Counted from the first letter of the stretch, positions 9,515-18,321 are shown. The stretch: 64,000 bases of DNA from Streptomyces flaveolus (GCF_014648815.1 NZ_BMRV01000001.1:186001-250000), one strand, 5' to 3'. Notes: a model not told the origin generated them from the letters alone. Translations and numbers: made by a program.

Positions 9515-10624
9515 TTACTTGAGGTCGTTCTCGGTGTAGTAGCCGTCGTCCACGAGGGCCTCTTTGTAGTTGGACTTGTCGACGCTGACCGGCTGCAGCA
9601 GGTAGGCGGGGACGACCTTGGCACCGTTGTCGTAGGACTTGGTGTCGTTGACCTCGGGCTTCTTGTCGTTCAGGGCGGCGTCGACCATGTTCGCGGCGAC
9701 CTTGGCGAGCTTGCGCAGGTCCTTGTAGACGGTCTGGGTCTGCTCACCCGCGATGATCGACTTCACGGAGGCGAGCTCCGCGTCCTGGCCCGTGACGACC
9801 GGCAACGGCTTGCCCGCGGAGCCGTAGCCGTCCGACTTCAGGGCGGACAGGATGCCGATGGAGATGCCGTCGTACGGCGAGAGCACGGCGTCGATGCGGG
9901 CGCTGCGGTAGCTGGAGGTCAGCAGGTCGTCCATGCGCTTCTGCGCGGTGCCGCCGTCCCAGCGCAGGGTGGTGACCTGGTTGAGGGCGGTCTGCTTGGA
10001 CCGGACGACGAGCTGGCCCTTGTCCATGTACGGCTTCAGGACGTTCATCGCGCCCTGGAAGAAGTACCTGGTGTTGTTGTCGTCGTTGGAGCCGGCGAAC
10101 AGCTCGATGTTGAAGGGGCCCTTCTTGGAACCGTCCTTCAGGCCGAGCTTGTCGGCGATGTAGCCGCCCTGCAGCTCGCCGACCTTCTCGTTGTCGAACG
10201 AGGCGTAGTAGTCGACGTTCTCGGTGCCGAGGATCAGCCGGTCGTAGGAGATCACCGGGATGTCGGCGTCCTTGGCCTGCTGGAGCACGTTGTTGAGGGA
10301 CTTGTTGTCGATCGCGGCGACGATCAGGGCGTCCACGCCCTGCGTGATCATGTTCTCGATCTGAGAGACCTGCTGGTCGGGGTCGTCCTCGCCGTAGACG
10401 AGCTTGGTCTTGTACCCCTTGGCCTTCAGTTCCTTCTCGACGTTGGCGCCGTCGGCGATCCAGCGCTCGGAGGACTTGGTCGGCATCGCGATGCCGATGG
10501 TGGCGCCTTCGGTGCTGCCCTTGTCCTCGCTGCCGCCCTCGCTGTTCTGGCCGCAGGCGGTCAGGGTGAGGGCGAGGGTGGCGGCCGAGGCGATGGTGGC
10601 GAGTGCGGCTCTGCGGTTGCGCAT
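9515..10624 (-). CDS. chvE: ChvE-type monosaccharide-binding lipoprotein
   Basis: The 369-residue product has a lipoprotein signal peptide ending in a TLTAC lipobox, so it is anchored outside the membrane. The mature part is a Peripla_BP_4 sugar-binding domain with [22 protein letters not shown] and the VTGQDAE segment typical of ChvE/xylose-binding proteins. It delivers monosaccharides to MmsA/MmsB. Three ATG codons are clustered (10633, 10630, 10624). I chose 10624 because the AAGGA ribosome site is best spaced for it. A 140-base spacer separates it from the upstream unrecognised gene, so a promoter of its own is possible. Confidence 0.9.
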   Translation of the reverse strand: MRNRRAALATIASAATLALTLTACGQNSEGGSEDKGSTEGATIGIAMPTKSSERWIADGANVEKELKAKGYKTKLVYGEDDPDQQVSQIENMITQGVDALIVAAIDNKSLNNVLQQAKDADIPVISYDRLILGTENVDYYASFDNEKVGELQGGYIADKLGLKDGSKKGPFNIELFAGSNDDNNTRYFFQGAMNVLKPYMDKGQLVVRSKQTALNQVTTLRWDGGTAQKRMDDLLTSSYRSARIDAVLSPYDGISIGILSALKSDGYGSAGKPLPVVTGQDAELASVKSIIAGEQTQTVYKDLRKLAKVAANMVDAALNDKKPEVNDTKSYDNGAKVVPAYLLQPVSVDKSNYKEALVDDGYYTENDLK

Positions 10625-10764
10625 GGTCATCATCCTTGATGTGGGTGCAGGGCTCGGTCTGGTGGTGCCAGAACGCTGGGAACGCTGAGGGTGGAACGAC
10701 CGAGAGCAGGTGTGTGGGATTGTGCGCGGTCGTGTCTTCTTTTGTGAAGGGGGTTTCCGGAACG

Positions 10765-11736
10765 TTATGACGAGATCTCGAACCGGTTGAGCGCCCCCGG
10801 AAGCCGCGTGCCGAGCGGGGCCATGTCCCCGTCGACCCCGTGCCGTTGGAGGAGATCCAGGGCCAGCCGGCCGCGCCGCACCCGTTCCTTGGCCGTCGCC
10901 AGCGTCAGTTCGCGCAGGTGGTGTCCGTAGGGATAGATCCCCGGCGCCTTCGACAGGCCGAACTTCAGATACAGCGGGGCGCCGCGCCGGATCAGCTCGG
11001 CGACCTCGTACATGCGCACATAACCGCCGAGGTCGTCCGGGGCCTCGATGTACATGTCCATCGGCGCGGCCGAAACCCGCCGGATTTCGGTCAGGTGATC
11101 CAGCGTCAGATCGCTGGGCACGTTGATCGAGTCGGCGCCGAGCCGCTCGTACACCTCGTACGAGGCCGGGTTGACCGGGCCCACGAGCGCGGAGAGCTTG
11201 AGCGTGGTGTCGGCCGCGATCACACCGGCGGACCGCGCCCGGTGCAGGGTCCACAGCACGCCCTCGTCGGCGACGAGCAGGCACTTGACGCCCAGCTCCG
11301 TCGCCCGCACGGCGTCCTCGACGCACCCGGCGACCGCGTCGTGGCCGCGTGCCCTCAGTCCCGCGCCGCCGGAGTCGGTCCGGGTGGAACCGCCGATGTC
11401 CCAGGTGCCGCGCGGGCCGGTGAACAGGCAGAGTTCGATGTCGCGTTCGGCGGTGGACTCGACCATCTCGGTGATCTCGGCGTCGGTCAGCATCCAGACG
11501 CCGCTGCCCTGGCTGATCCGGTGGATCGGCACGTCCAGCCGTGAGGACTCCTTGAGGACCACGGCCAGCGCCTCCGGCCCCTCGCAGGAGGGGATCTCGG
11601 TGCGCCAGCGGCCACCGCCCGGGAAGGAGTGCGGCGAGGCGTCGGCGGGATCGAGGGCGGGCGCGGCCAGGCCGAGGGCGCTGAGCGCCTGCTCGCCGGG
11701 CCTGCGGGCCGCTGCCTGGGCGGAAGAGTCGGTCAC
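10765..11736 (-). CDS. Unrecognised protein, probably a TIM-barrel enzyme, of the sugar cluster
   Basis: I do not recognise this 323-residue soluble protein. It has no signal peptide or membrane segment. Alternating hydrophobic strands and short helices ([69 protein letters not shown]) suggest an (alpha/beta)8 barrel, possibly distantly like peptidase-U32-type barrels. Candidate active residues are the repeated acids and the His and Lys in YLKFG and [10 protein letters not shown]. The GTG start has AAGGA six bases upstream. It sits between the dehydrogenase and the ChvE transporter genes, so it likely acts on or senses the same sugar. An alternative is a barrel-fold regulator of uptake. Confidence 0.6.
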   Translation of the reverse strand: MTDSSAQAAARRPGEQALSALGLAAPALDPADASPHSFPGGGRWRTEIPSCEGPEALAVVLKESSRLDVPIHRISQGSGVWMLTDAEITEMVESTAERDIELCLFTGPRGTWDIGGSTRTDSGGAGLRARGHDAVAGCVEDAVRATELGVKCLLVADEGVLWTLHRARSAGVIAADTTLKLSALVGPVNPASYEVYERLGADSINVPSDLTLDHLTEIRRVSAAPMDMYIEAPDDLGGYVRMYEVAELIRRGAPLYLKFGLSKAPGIYPYGHHLRELTLATAKERVRRGRLALDLLQRHGVDGDMAPLGTRLPGALNRFEISS

Positions 11737-11773
11737 GGGCTGTCCTTCGTGTTCTGTGGGCCGCCCCGATGCG

Positions 11774-11790
11774 CCGGTTCGATATACCGG
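11774..11790. promoter_or_regulatory. Candidate operator with GTTCGATAT motif
   Basis: An inverted repeat CCGGT-N7-ACCGG encloses TCGATAT, giving GTTCGATAT at 11777-11785. It lies about 40 bases upstream of the unrecognised sugar-cluster gene on the minus strand. Two further GGTTCG half-sites follow near 11795 and 11823. The same nine-base core occurs at the arabinanase gene and at the dehydratase gene. Confidence 0.45.
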
Positions 11791-11884
11791 ACAAGGTTCG
11801 CGGCGAAGGGTACGGAAAGCTCGGTTCGAGTGGGTGTACGCCGGTACGGAGGCCGTCAGGTCGCCCCCGTACCGGCGTACGGCT

Positions 11885-12889
11885 TCAGGGGTGCAGCAGC
11901 ACCTTGCCGACCTTCGGGTCACCGGCCCCCACCAGCTCGATGGCCTGCGCGAACTCGGCGAGCGGCAGCTCGTGCGTGACCAGCGGCAGCGGGTCGAGCA
12001 GACCGGCGGCGAAGACCCGCACGGTGTGCGCCCAGGCGTCCGGCGGCGCCCCGAAGACGGTGTGCACCTCCAGCTGACGCACCACCAGGTCGGTCGGGTC
12101 GAGACCGTCGGCGCCCGGCGCCGGGATACCGGTCAGCACCAGCCGTCCGCCCCTGCGTAGCAGCGCGGCGGAGATACGGGACGCGTCCGCGGAACCGGCG
12201 GTCTCGATCACCACGTCGAAGTCGTCCGGCAGGGGCTGGTCCTTGGTGCGGAAGTCGGTGGCGCCGTACTGCCGGGACAGCGCCTCCCGGTCCCGGCGCG
12301 TGCCGACCACCAGCAGCTCGGCGGGGGAGGCGGCGCGCAGGAACTGCACGGCGAACATGCCGAGCGTCCCGGTGCCGACGACGGCGACCCGCTCGCCGGG
12401 ACGGGCGTTCGCCTTGAGCGCGGCGGCCGCGATGCAGGCGGCCGGCTCCAGCAGGGCGGCCGCCGTCAGGTCGGCGTCGTCGGGCAGGACGTGCAGGAGG
12501 CGGGCGGGCAGCGTCAGCGTGGGTGCCATGGCGCCCGGCTGGGTGAACCCGGTCTCCTCGTACCCGGCGCCGCACAGGGTGGTCTCGCCCGCGTGACAGC
12601 GGTCGCACACCTGGCAGTTGCGGAAGCCCTCACCGACCACCTTGCGCCCCACGAGGGACGCGGGCACCCCGGCGCCGACCGCGTCGACGGTCCCGGACCA
12701 CTCGTGGCCGGGGGTGAGCGGATAACGCACGTACCCCTCGGGCCGGTTGCCCTGGTAGACCTCGCGGTCGCTGCCGCAGATCCCGGCGGAGTGCACCCGC
12801 ACCAGCGCCTCGCCCGGCCCGGGGTCGCGCGGCTCGTGCGCCACGAGCCGGTGCTCGCCCGGCGCCTCGACGACGACCGCCCTGCTCAT
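11885..12889 (-). CDS. Zinc-dependent medium-chain sugar/polyol dehydrogenase
   Basis: This 334-residue protein is a medium-chain dehydrogenase. The catalytic zinc ligands are in HSAGICGSD and TPGHEWSG, and a partial structural-zinc loop is seen in CQVCDRCHAGETTLCG. The nucleotide-binding motif is VAVVGTGTLGMFAVQ. The family oxidises sugars, polyols or L-threonine using NAD(P). The ATG overlaps the stop of the dehydratase gene in ATGA (12886-12889), so the two are translated together. A plausible pathway is oxidation of an imported aldose to an aldonic acid, then dehydration by the neighbour. The exact substrate cannot be read from the sequence. Confidence 0.82.
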   Translation of the reverse strand: MSRAVVVEAPGEHRLVAHEPRDPGPGEALVRVHSAGICGSDREVYQGNRPEGYVRYPLTPGHEWSGTVDAVGAGVPASLVGRKVVGEGFRNCQVCDRCHAGETTLCGAGYEETGFTQPGAMAPTLTLPARLLHVLPDDADLTAAALLEPAACIAAAALKANARPGERVAVVGTGTLGMFAVQFLRAASPAELLVVGTRRDREALSRQYGATDFRTKDQPLPDDFDVVIETAGSADASRISAALLRRGGRLVLTGIPAPGADGLDPTDLVVRQLEVHTVFGAPPDAWAHTVRVFAAGLLDPLPLVTHELPLAEFAQAIELVGAGDPKVGKVLLHP

Positions 12890-14052
12890 GCCTGCGTCCC
12901 CTTGGGCTTGCGCTGCTCCCAGCCCTCGGCCCACAGGTCGAACCGCGCCTGCTGCTGCGGGAACTCGGCCGCCGCGTCGGTGTCCAGCTCCACGCCGAGA
13001 CCGGGGGCGTCGGACAGGTGGAAGCACCCGTCCTCCGGGTCCACCACCGGCGCTCCCTTGACCACCTTCTTGATCTCCGCGTCGGCGAAGTCGTTGAAGT
13101 GCTCCAGGATCTTGAAGTTCGGCGAGGTGAAGCCGACCTGGAGGCTGGCTGCGGTGAGCACGGGGCCGCCGACGTTGTGCGGGGCGACGAGCGTGTAGTG
13201 GGTCTCGGCGGTGGCGGCGAGCTTGCGGGTCTCCCAGATGCCGCCGATGTGACCGACGTCGGGCTGGATGATGTCGACGGACTGGTCCTCGAACAGCTCG
13301 CGGAACTCGATCCGGTCGTGGATGCGCTCACCCGTGGCGACGGGGATGTCCACCTTCTCGGCGACCTTCTTCAGGGCCCGGAGGTTCTCCGGCGGCACCG
13401 GCTCCTCCAGCCAGGCCGGCTTGAAGGGCGCCATCTCCTTGGCGAGCCGCACGGCGGTGGCGGGGGAGAAGCGGCCGTGCATCTCCAGCATCAGCTCGGC
13501 GTCGGGACCGATGGCGTCGCGCACGGCCTCGATCAGCGACACGGCGTACAGGGTCTGCTCGTGGTCGAGCTCGAAGTGCCCGGTGCCGAACGGGTCGATC
13601 TTCAGCGCCCGGTAACCGCGCTCCATGACGCCCTGCGCGGCCTTGTGGTACGCCTCCGGGGTCCGCTCGGTGGTGTACCAGCCGTTGGCGTACGCCTTGA
13701 CCTTGTCGGTGACCTTGCCGCCCAGCAACTGCCAGACCGGGACGCCGAGGGCCTTGCCCTTGATGTCCCAGCACGCCATCTCGACGACGGCGATACCGGA
13801 CATCACGATCTCGCCGGCGCGGCCGTAGTCGCCGTACTTCATGCGGCGGACCAGGTCCTCGACAGCGAACGGGTCGGAACCGAGAATGTGGTTGACCTCG
13901 GCCTCCTTCAGGTAGCCGAGGAGGGCGTCGGTGTGGCCGAGCATCCGGGTCTCTCCGACTCCGGTGATGCCCTCGTCGGTGTGCACCTGGACGTACGTCA
14001 GGTTGCGCCACGGCGTCCCGACCACGTGTGTGCTGATTCCGGTGATGCGCAC
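12886..14052 (-). CDS. Enolase-superfamily acid-sugar dehydratase (galactonate dehydratase-like)
   Basis: The 388-residue product is a mandelate racemase/muconate lactonizing family member. Metal ligands are visible as Glu in LMLEMHG, Glu in WLEEPV and Glu in ATGERI. The catalytic acid-base residues are His in EMHG and His in APHNVGG, and the lysine in ALKIDPFG lies at the second strand. This pattern matches the D-galactonate and D-mannonate dehydratase branch, which removes water from aldonic acids to give 2-keto-3-deoxy acids. Substrate could be galactonate, arabinonate or xylonate. The GTG start follows GAGGGG by eight bases and heads the sugar gene cluster. No aldolase or kinase for the next step is present in the window. 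Confidence 0.82.
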   Translation of the reverse strand: MRITGISTHVVGTPWRNLTYVQVHTDEGITGVGETRMLGHTDALLGYLKEAEVNHILGSDPFAVEDLVRRMKYGDYGRAGEIVMSGIAVVEMACWDIKGKALGVPVWQLLGGKVTDKVKAYANGWYTTERTPEAYHKAAQGVMERGYRALKIDPFGTGHFELDHEQTLYAVSLIEAVRDAIGPDAELMLEMHGRFSPATAVRLAKEMAPFKPAWLEEPVPPENLRALKKVAEKVDIPVATGERIHDRIEFRELFEDQSVDIIQPDVGHIGGIWETRKLAATAETHYTLVAPHNVGGPVLTAASLQVGFTSPNFKILEHFNDFADAEIKKVVKGAPVVDPEDGCFHLSDAPGLGVELDTDAAAEFPQQQARFDLWAEGWEQRKPKGTQA

Positions 14053-14070
14053 GGCGGTTGCCCCTCGCTC

Positions 14071-14099
14071 TGTTCGATATTTCGTCAGTCGTTCGAAAT
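14071..14099. promoter_or_regulatory. Candidate operator with GTTCGATAT motif upstream of the dehydratase
   Basis: TGTTCGATATTTCG is followed closely by GTTCGAAAT, forming overlapping imperfect inverted repeats including TTTCG-N9-CGAAA (14079-14098 region). It lies 20 to 45 bases 5' of the first gene of the sugar cluster. The shared core with 2665-2673 and 11777-11785 suggests one regulator controls all three sites. Confidence 0.5.
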
Positions 14100-14266
14100 G
14101 CTGGCGTGACAGTAAGGACGGGGCGGTGGGGGTGTCAATGGGTCGGACAGGTAACGGTTTCGCCAGTTTCACCGGCACGGGCGCGACGGCCCCGGCCGCT
14201 TTCCCACACAACCTTCACAGCGGCGTCTAGGAACGCGCCCCTTGCGGAACTTAATCTTCCCGCGTC

Positions 14267-14968
14267 ATGGACTACTGCCAGCCGTGCCGTCGGCACCTCA
14301 ACGGCGCCCTCGCATGCCCTGGGTGCGGCACTCCTGCCGAGCAACTCCCGGCTGGCGAGGGCTACTTGACGGCCGATGAGGGGCGCCCGGCGCGGGCCGC
14401 CGGCGAGCCGGACGACGCCCTCGACGCCGCGGGACCGGCCGGAGGCGGCAGGGCGAGCCGCCGGGACCGCAAGGCCGCGGCGCACCGGCGCCGGCGCCGG
14501 CGGACGCTGCTCGTCGCCGCGGGCTTCGTCCTCGCGGCCGGCGGGCTGAGCCTCGCCGAACTCGGCATGGACGCCCCGGACTCCCCGGCGCAGCCGGCGG
14601 CCGCCGGGGGCGAGACGGCGGACGGCGCGTCGACCCGGGAGGTGGGGGACGTGTCGGCCGTACCGGTCGACGACACATCGGCGACGACGCCCACCGCGTC
14701 CACCCCGACCCCCGGCGCCTCCACCTCCACCTCGCCCTCGGCGTCCGCGTCGACGTCGGCGTCGGCATCCCCGGACGCGGACGAGCCGGAGTCCGCGGAC
14801 GTGACGGAGTCCCCGTCGGCACCCCCGCCGCCGGACTCGGCCCCGCCCCCGGCGTCCACGCCCCCGCAGGCCCCACCTGCGACGACAACACCCACCCCGA
14901 CGCCACCCCCGGACCCCGACCCCACCCCCACAGAAACCTGTGACCGCTTCCTGTGGTGGTGCACGTAA
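14267..14968 (+). CDS. Zinc-ribbon, single-pass membrane protein with Pro/Thr/Ser-rich tail (SCO2400-like)
   Basis: The 233-residue protein starts with a zinc ribbon (CxxC at residues 4-7 and CPGCG near 18-22). A basic stretch and one membrane helix near residues 78-96 follow, then about 120 residues rich in Pro, Thr, Ser and Ala. It ends with the conserved-looking CDRFLWWCT. The layout implies a cytoplasmic ribbon and an extracellular wall-spanning tail. I recall such proteins being called the SCO2400 family, of unknown function. The 214 bases before it contain the divergent promoter of the dehydratase operon. A protein of similar layout but with a peptidoglycan-binding end lies at 59.3-60.4 kb. 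Confidence 0.75.
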   Translation: MDYCQPCRRHLNGALACPGCGTPAEQLPAGEGYLTADEGRPARAAGEPDDALDAAGPAGGGRASRRDRKAAAHRRRRRRTLLVAAGFVLAAGGLSLAELGMDAPDSPAQPAAAGGETADGASTREVGDVSAVPVDDTSATTPTASTPTPGASTSTSPSASASTSASASPDADEPESADVTESPSAPPPPDSAPPPASTPPQAPPATTTPTPTPPPDPDPTPTETCDRFLWWCT

Positions 14969-15303
14969 CCGACTGAGCCGCGCCGCCCGCCGGGCCGCGC
15001 CCCCCGCGTCGCCCCGCCCGCCGGGCCGCGTGCCTCGGCCCTGCCCACCCAGCCGCGGGTCCGCGCCGCCTGCCCAGCCGTTCGCGGGCCCGCGCCGCCC
15101 CGCCCGCCGGGCCGCGGATCAGCGCCGCCCCGTCCACCCAGCCGCGGGCAGTCGTGCCGCTGGGGCGGCACGGGTGGGCGCGGCGGCACCCCGTCAGCGC
15201 CGGGCCGCGCGACCTGCCCCTGACGGCAGCGCCGGGTCACCGGCAAGCACGCACCCACCGGACCCACCCCCCGACGGCAACGCCGGGCCACAGGCCCCCC
15301 CGC
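14969..15303. other. Intergenic GC-rich repeat region
   Basis: This 335-base gap between convergent genes holds no credible gene. It is built from degenerate repeats of CCCGCCGGGCCGCG and CACCCAGCCGCGGG types, and it ends with a copy of a dispersed element (15139-15205). The same kinds of units form the long array at 58.7-59.3 kb. Confidence 0.7.
15139..15205 (-). repeat. Dispersed intergenic repeat, copy 1
   Basis: Read on the minus strand, these 67 bases match 58731-58798 at about 62 positions with one single-base gap. The core can fold: GTGCCGC and GCGGCAC flank a four-base loop (15154-15171). In the other copy the loop-closing bases differ but a stem is kept. Confidence 0.7.
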
Positions 15304-15744
15304 TCACTCGCCCAGCATCCGACGCAACGCGTCCCGCAGAGCGACCCGCTCCCCCTCCGACAACCCCGCGAGCGGCGCCCGCGCGAACCGCAGCGATTCC
15401 CGCAGCCCCCGCGCCACCCGCCGCCCCTCCTCCGTCGCCGCCGCGACCTTCACCCGCCGGTCCGCCGGGTCCGGCCGCCGCTCGACCAGCCCCCGCGCCT
15501 CCAGCCGGTCCACGATCCCCGTCACGTTCGACGGCTCGCACTTCAGCTTCTGCGCCAGCTTCCGCATCGGCAGCGGCTCCAGCGACAGCAGGCTGAGCAG
15601 CTTGGCCTGCGCCCCGGTGAGGGCCCGTTCCGCCGCGGCCTCCTCGTAGTCCGCGTGGAAGCGGGCCACGACCTCGCCGATCAGCTCGACGACTTCCAGG
15701 GTGAGCGCGTCGGGTCGGCGGGGAGTGTCGCGTGGTGTGGCCAT
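15304..15744 (-). CDS. MarR-family transcriptional regulator
   Basis: The 146-residue protein has the MarR winged helix: the recognition part reads MRKLAQKLKCEPSNVTGIVDRLEARGLV and the wing RRPDPADRRVKVAAATEEG. It likely represses itself and the divergent oxidoreductase gene at 15845, since perfect inverted repeats fill the 100-base spacer. One cysteine is in the DNA-binding helix region, but there is no N-terminal reactive cysteine as in OhrR. Regulation of the nearby ohr gene through peroxide sensing is therefore not supported. The ligand is unknown. Confidence 0.88.
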   Translation of the reverse strand: MATPRDTPRRPDALTLEVVELIGEVVARFHADYEEAAAERALTGAQAKLLSLLSLEPLPMRKLAQKLKCEPSNVTGIVDRLEARGLVERRPDPADRRVKVAAATEEGRRVARGLRESLRFARAPLAGLSEGERVALRDALRRMLGE

Positions 15745-15761
15745 GGAAACCAGGGTACCCA

Positions 15762-15814
15762 GTTGTTTGACAACCTGAAATGTTCAGTCGCATGGTTGTT
15801 TCAGAACCTGAAAC
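15762..15814. promoter_or_regulatory. Clustered MarR-type operators
   Basis: Three perfect inverted repeats are packed here: GTTGT-TTG-ACAAC (15762-15774), CTGAA-ATG-TTCAG (15775-15787) and GTTTCAG-AAC-CTGAAAC (15798-15814). The last two share the half-site CTGAA. They lie between the divergent marR and oxidoreductase genes, where a MarR dimer would block both promoters. Confidence 0.65.
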
Positions 15815-15844
15815 ATCCCGCGCACGTCCAGGAAGGCACCCCCC

Positions 15845-16867
15845 ATGGCCGACTCCCCCGCTCTCCCCACCGTCAACCGCGAATGGCACCTGCTCAGCCG
15901 CCCGGTCGGCTGGCCCAAGCCGGAGGACTTCGCCCTCGTCGAGGCGGAGGTCCCCACCCCGGGTGAGGGCCAGGTGCTGGTACGCAACCTGTACGTCTCC
16001 GTCGACCCGTACATGCGCGGCCGCATGAGCGCCGCCAAGTCCTACGTCGCCCCCTTCGAGCTCGGCAAGGTCATGCAGGGCGGCGCGGTCGGCGAGGTCG
16101 TCGCCTCGAACGCCGAGGGCATCGCCGTCGGCGACCACGTCCTGCACTTCTTCGGCTGGCGCGAGTACGCCGCCGTGGACGCCAAGAACGCCGTCAAGGT
16201 CGACCCGGAGGCCGCGCCGCTGTCGACGTACCTCGGCGTGCTCGGCATGACCGGCCTCACCGCCTACGCCGGCCTGCTGCGCACCGCGGCCTTCAAGGAG
16301 GGCGACGCGGTGTTCGTCTCCGGTGCCGCCGGCGCCGTCGGCAGCCAGGTCGGCCAGATCGCGAAGCTCAAGGGCGCCTCGCGGGTCATCGGCTCGGCCG
16401 GTTCCGACGAGAAGGTCAAGCTGCTCGTCGACGAGTACGGCTTCGACGCAGCCTTCAACTACAAGGAGGGCCCGGTGAGCGAGCAGTTGCGCGCCGCCGC
16501 CCCGGACGGCATCGACGTCTACTTCGACAACGTGGGCGGCGACCACCTGGAGGCCGCCATCGGCTCCCTCAACCGGGACGGCCGCATCGCCGTCTGCGGC
16601 ATGATCTCGGTCTACAACAACACCGAGCCCGCCCCCGGTCCACGGAACCTCGCCCGCCTCATCCAGACCCGCGGCCGCATCGAGGGCTTCCTGGTCGGCG
16701 ACCACTACGACCTCCAGCCGCAGTTCGTCCAGGAGGTCGGCCCCTGGGTCCGCTCCGGCGAGCTGAAGTACCGCGAGACGGTCGTCGAGGGCATCGAGAA
16801 CAACCTCGAGGCCTTCCTCGGCGTCCTGCGCGGCGACAACACCGGCAAGATGATCGTCAAGCTCTGA
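15845..16867 (+). CDS. NADP-dependent MDR-family oxidoreductase (CurA/alkenal reductase-like)
   Basis: This 340-residue enzyme is a zinc-free medium-chain reductase. It has the family signature SVDPYMRGRM, the nucleotide-binding VFVSGAAGAVGSQVGQIAK and the substrate-loop stretch CGMISVYNN. Relatives reduce alpha,beta-unsaturated carbonyls (prostaglandin reductase, curcumin reductase CurA) with NADPH. A role in removing reactive aldehydes or enones is likely. The ATG follows AGGAAGG by eight bases. It is divergent from a MarR gene across a palindrome-rich spacer, so it is probably induced by an electrophile or phenolic compound. Confidence 0.88.
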   Translation: MADSPALPTVNREWHLLSRPVGWPKPEDFALVEAEVPTPGEGQVLVRNLYVSVDPYMRGRMSAAKSYVAPFELGKVMQGGAVGEVVASNAEGIAVGDHVLHFFGWREYAAVDAKNAVKVDPEAAPLSTYLGVLGMTGLTAYAGLLRTAAFKEGDAVFVSGAAGAVGSQVGQIAKLKGASRVIGSAGSDEKVKLLVDEYGFDAAFNYKEGPVSEQLRAAAPDGIDVYFDNVGGDHLEAAIGSLNRDGRIAVCGMISVYNNTEPAPGPRNLARLIQTRGRIEGFLVGDHYDLQPQFVQEVGPWVRSGELKYRETVVEGIENNLEAFLGVLRGDNTGKMIVKL

Positions 16868-16974
16868 GCCGGAAGGCGGACCTTCACGGAGTTTCCGGCA
16901 TGCGGTAGCGTCATTCCGAAATCCGTCGTGATCGTGGGCGCGAGTCACGGCGGACCGAGGAGGAAGACACCCGC

Positions 16975-17394
16975 ATGCCCATCCAGCAGTCCGAGGTCCT
17001 GTACACCGCCGTCGCCACCGCCGAGAACGGGCGCGACGGGCGCGTCGCCACCGATGACGGCAAGCTCGACGTGGTCGTGAACCCGCCCAAGGAGATGGGC
17101 GGCAGCGGCGCCGGCACCAACCCCGAGCAGCTGTTCGCCGCCGGCTACAGCGCCTGCTTCCAGGGCGCGCTCGCCGTCGTGGCCCGCCAGGAGGGCGCCG
17201 ACGTCTCCGGTTCGACCGTCACCGCGAAGGTCGGCATCGGCAAGAACGACGACGGCTTCGGCATCATCGTCGAGATCTCCGCCGAGATCCCCGCCGTGGA
17301 CGCCGCCACCGCGCGGTCCCTGGTGGAGAAGGCCCACCAGGTCTGCCCGTACTCCAAGGCGACCCGCGGCAACATCACCGTGACGCTCGTCTGA
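16975..17394 (+). CDS. ohr: Organic hydroperoxide resistance protein Ohr
   Basis: The 139-residue protein belongs to the OsmC/Ohr family, thiol peroxidases that reduce organic hydroperoxides. The two redox cysteines are seen in GYSACFQGAL (peroxidatic) and HQVCPYSKATRGN (resolving). The catalytic arginine and glutamate are provided by NGRDGR and TNPEQLFAAGYS. Length matches the family. The ATG is preceded by GGAGGA. A strong terminator follows 17 bases after the stop, and no ohrR gene is adjacent. Confidence 0.93.
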   Translation: MPIQQSEVLYTAVATAENGRDGRVATDDGKLDVVVNPPKEMGGSGAGTNPEQLFAAGYSACFQGALAVVARQEGADVSGSTVTAKVGIGKNDDGFGIIVEISAEIPAVDAATARSLVEKAHQVCPYSKATRGNITVTLV

Positions 17395-17411
17395 CCGGGC
17401 CCCTCACGCAC

Positions 17412-17453
17412 GACGCGGGCCGCACCCCGGGAGCCCGGGGCGCGGCCCGCGTC
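17412..17453 (+). terminator. Intrinsic terminator after ohr
   Basis: A 12-bp perfect outer stem (GACGCGGGCCGC with GCGGCCCGCGTC) encloses an inner CCCCGGG/CCCGGGG stem. Confidence 0.75.
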
Positions 17454-17472
17454 GCCCGGTAGAGTGCCGTCC

Positions 17473-18321
17473 ATGCGTGATCTTGGGGCGGGATTCGGCC
17501 ATCTCCTGAAGGGCCAGCGCTGGGTGGCCCGGCACGGCAAGAGCTACGGCTTCGGGCTCGTCCCGGGCCTGATCACCCTCGTCCTGTACGTGGGGGTGCT
17601 GGTCGCGCTGGCGCTGTGGGGCGAGGACGTCGTCGCCTGGGCGACCCCGTTCGCCGACGACTGGTCGAGCCCCTGGGCCGGGCTCTTCCGCGGCTTCCTC
17701 ACCGCCGTGCTGTTCGCCCTCGTCCTGCTCCTGGCCGTCCTCACGTTCACCGCGGTCACCCTGCTGGTCGGGCAGCCCTTCTACGAGAGCCTCTCCGAAC
17801 GGGTCGACCGGGACGTCTCCCCGGACGGCACCGCGCCCGAGTCGGACCTGCCGCTCTGGCGCGAGCTGTGGGTCTCCGGCCGCGACAGCCTGCGCATCGT
17901 GCTGCGCGCCGTCGTCTGGGGCGTACTGCTCTTCGCCGCCGGCTTCATTCCGGTCGTCGGCCAGACGGTCGTGCCGGTGATCGGCTTCTTCGTCACCGGC
18001 TTCTTCCTCACCGAGGAGCTGACCGCCGTGGCCCTCCAGCGCCGCGGGGTCGAGCTGCGCGACCGCCTCGCCCTGCTCCGCTCCCGCAAGACGCTGGTCT
18101 GGGGCTTCGGCACGCCGCTGGGCGTGGCCTTCCTGGTGCCGTTCGTCGCGGTGTTCCTGATGCCGGGCGCGGTCGCGGGCGCCACGCTCCTCGCCCGCGA
18201 GCTGCTGGGCGAGGAGACCCGCGAGGGCGGCACCGAGCCCTCCGGAGACGACCCCTCCGGCACCGGCCCGGCGTCCGGCGACGCGTTCACGGACCCCGCC
18301 GGACGGGGCGGCCGTTTGTGA
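17473..18321 (+). CDS. EI24-domain integral membrane protein
   Basis: The 282-residue protein has about four to five hydrophobic segments (near residues 27-50, 75-105, 145-170, 170-190 and 215-240). The LVGQPFYESLSERVD and FIPVVGQTVVPVIGFFVTGFF stretches are typical of the EI24/CysZ-like family. CysZ transports sulfate, but actinobacterial EI24 proteins are not functionally defined. The ATG at 17473 is preferred to an in-frame GTG nine bases earlier. The C-terminal 35 residues are acidic and low-complexity. It converges on a mutarotase gene, with a hairpin between. Confidence 0.8.
   Translation: MRDLGAGFGHLLKGQRWVARHGKSYGFGLVPGLITLVLYVGVLVALALWGEDVVAWATPFADDWSSPWAGLFRGFLTAVLFALVLLLAVLTFTAVTLLVGQPFYESLSERVDRDVSPDGTAPESDLPLWRELWVSGRDSLRIVLRAVVWGVLLFAAGFIPVVGQTVVPVIGFFVTGFFLTEELTAVALQRRGVELRDRLALLRSRKTLVWGFGTPLGVAFLVPFVAVFLMPGAVAGATLLARELLGEETREGGTEPSGDDPSGTGPASGDAFTDPAGRGGRL

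Noticed and set aside
15304..15744. MarR regulator as OhrR for the nearby ohr gene
   Set aside because: OhrR needs a reactive cysteine near its N-terminus, which is missing. The ohr gene is also separated by an oxidoreductase gene that has the matching operators.
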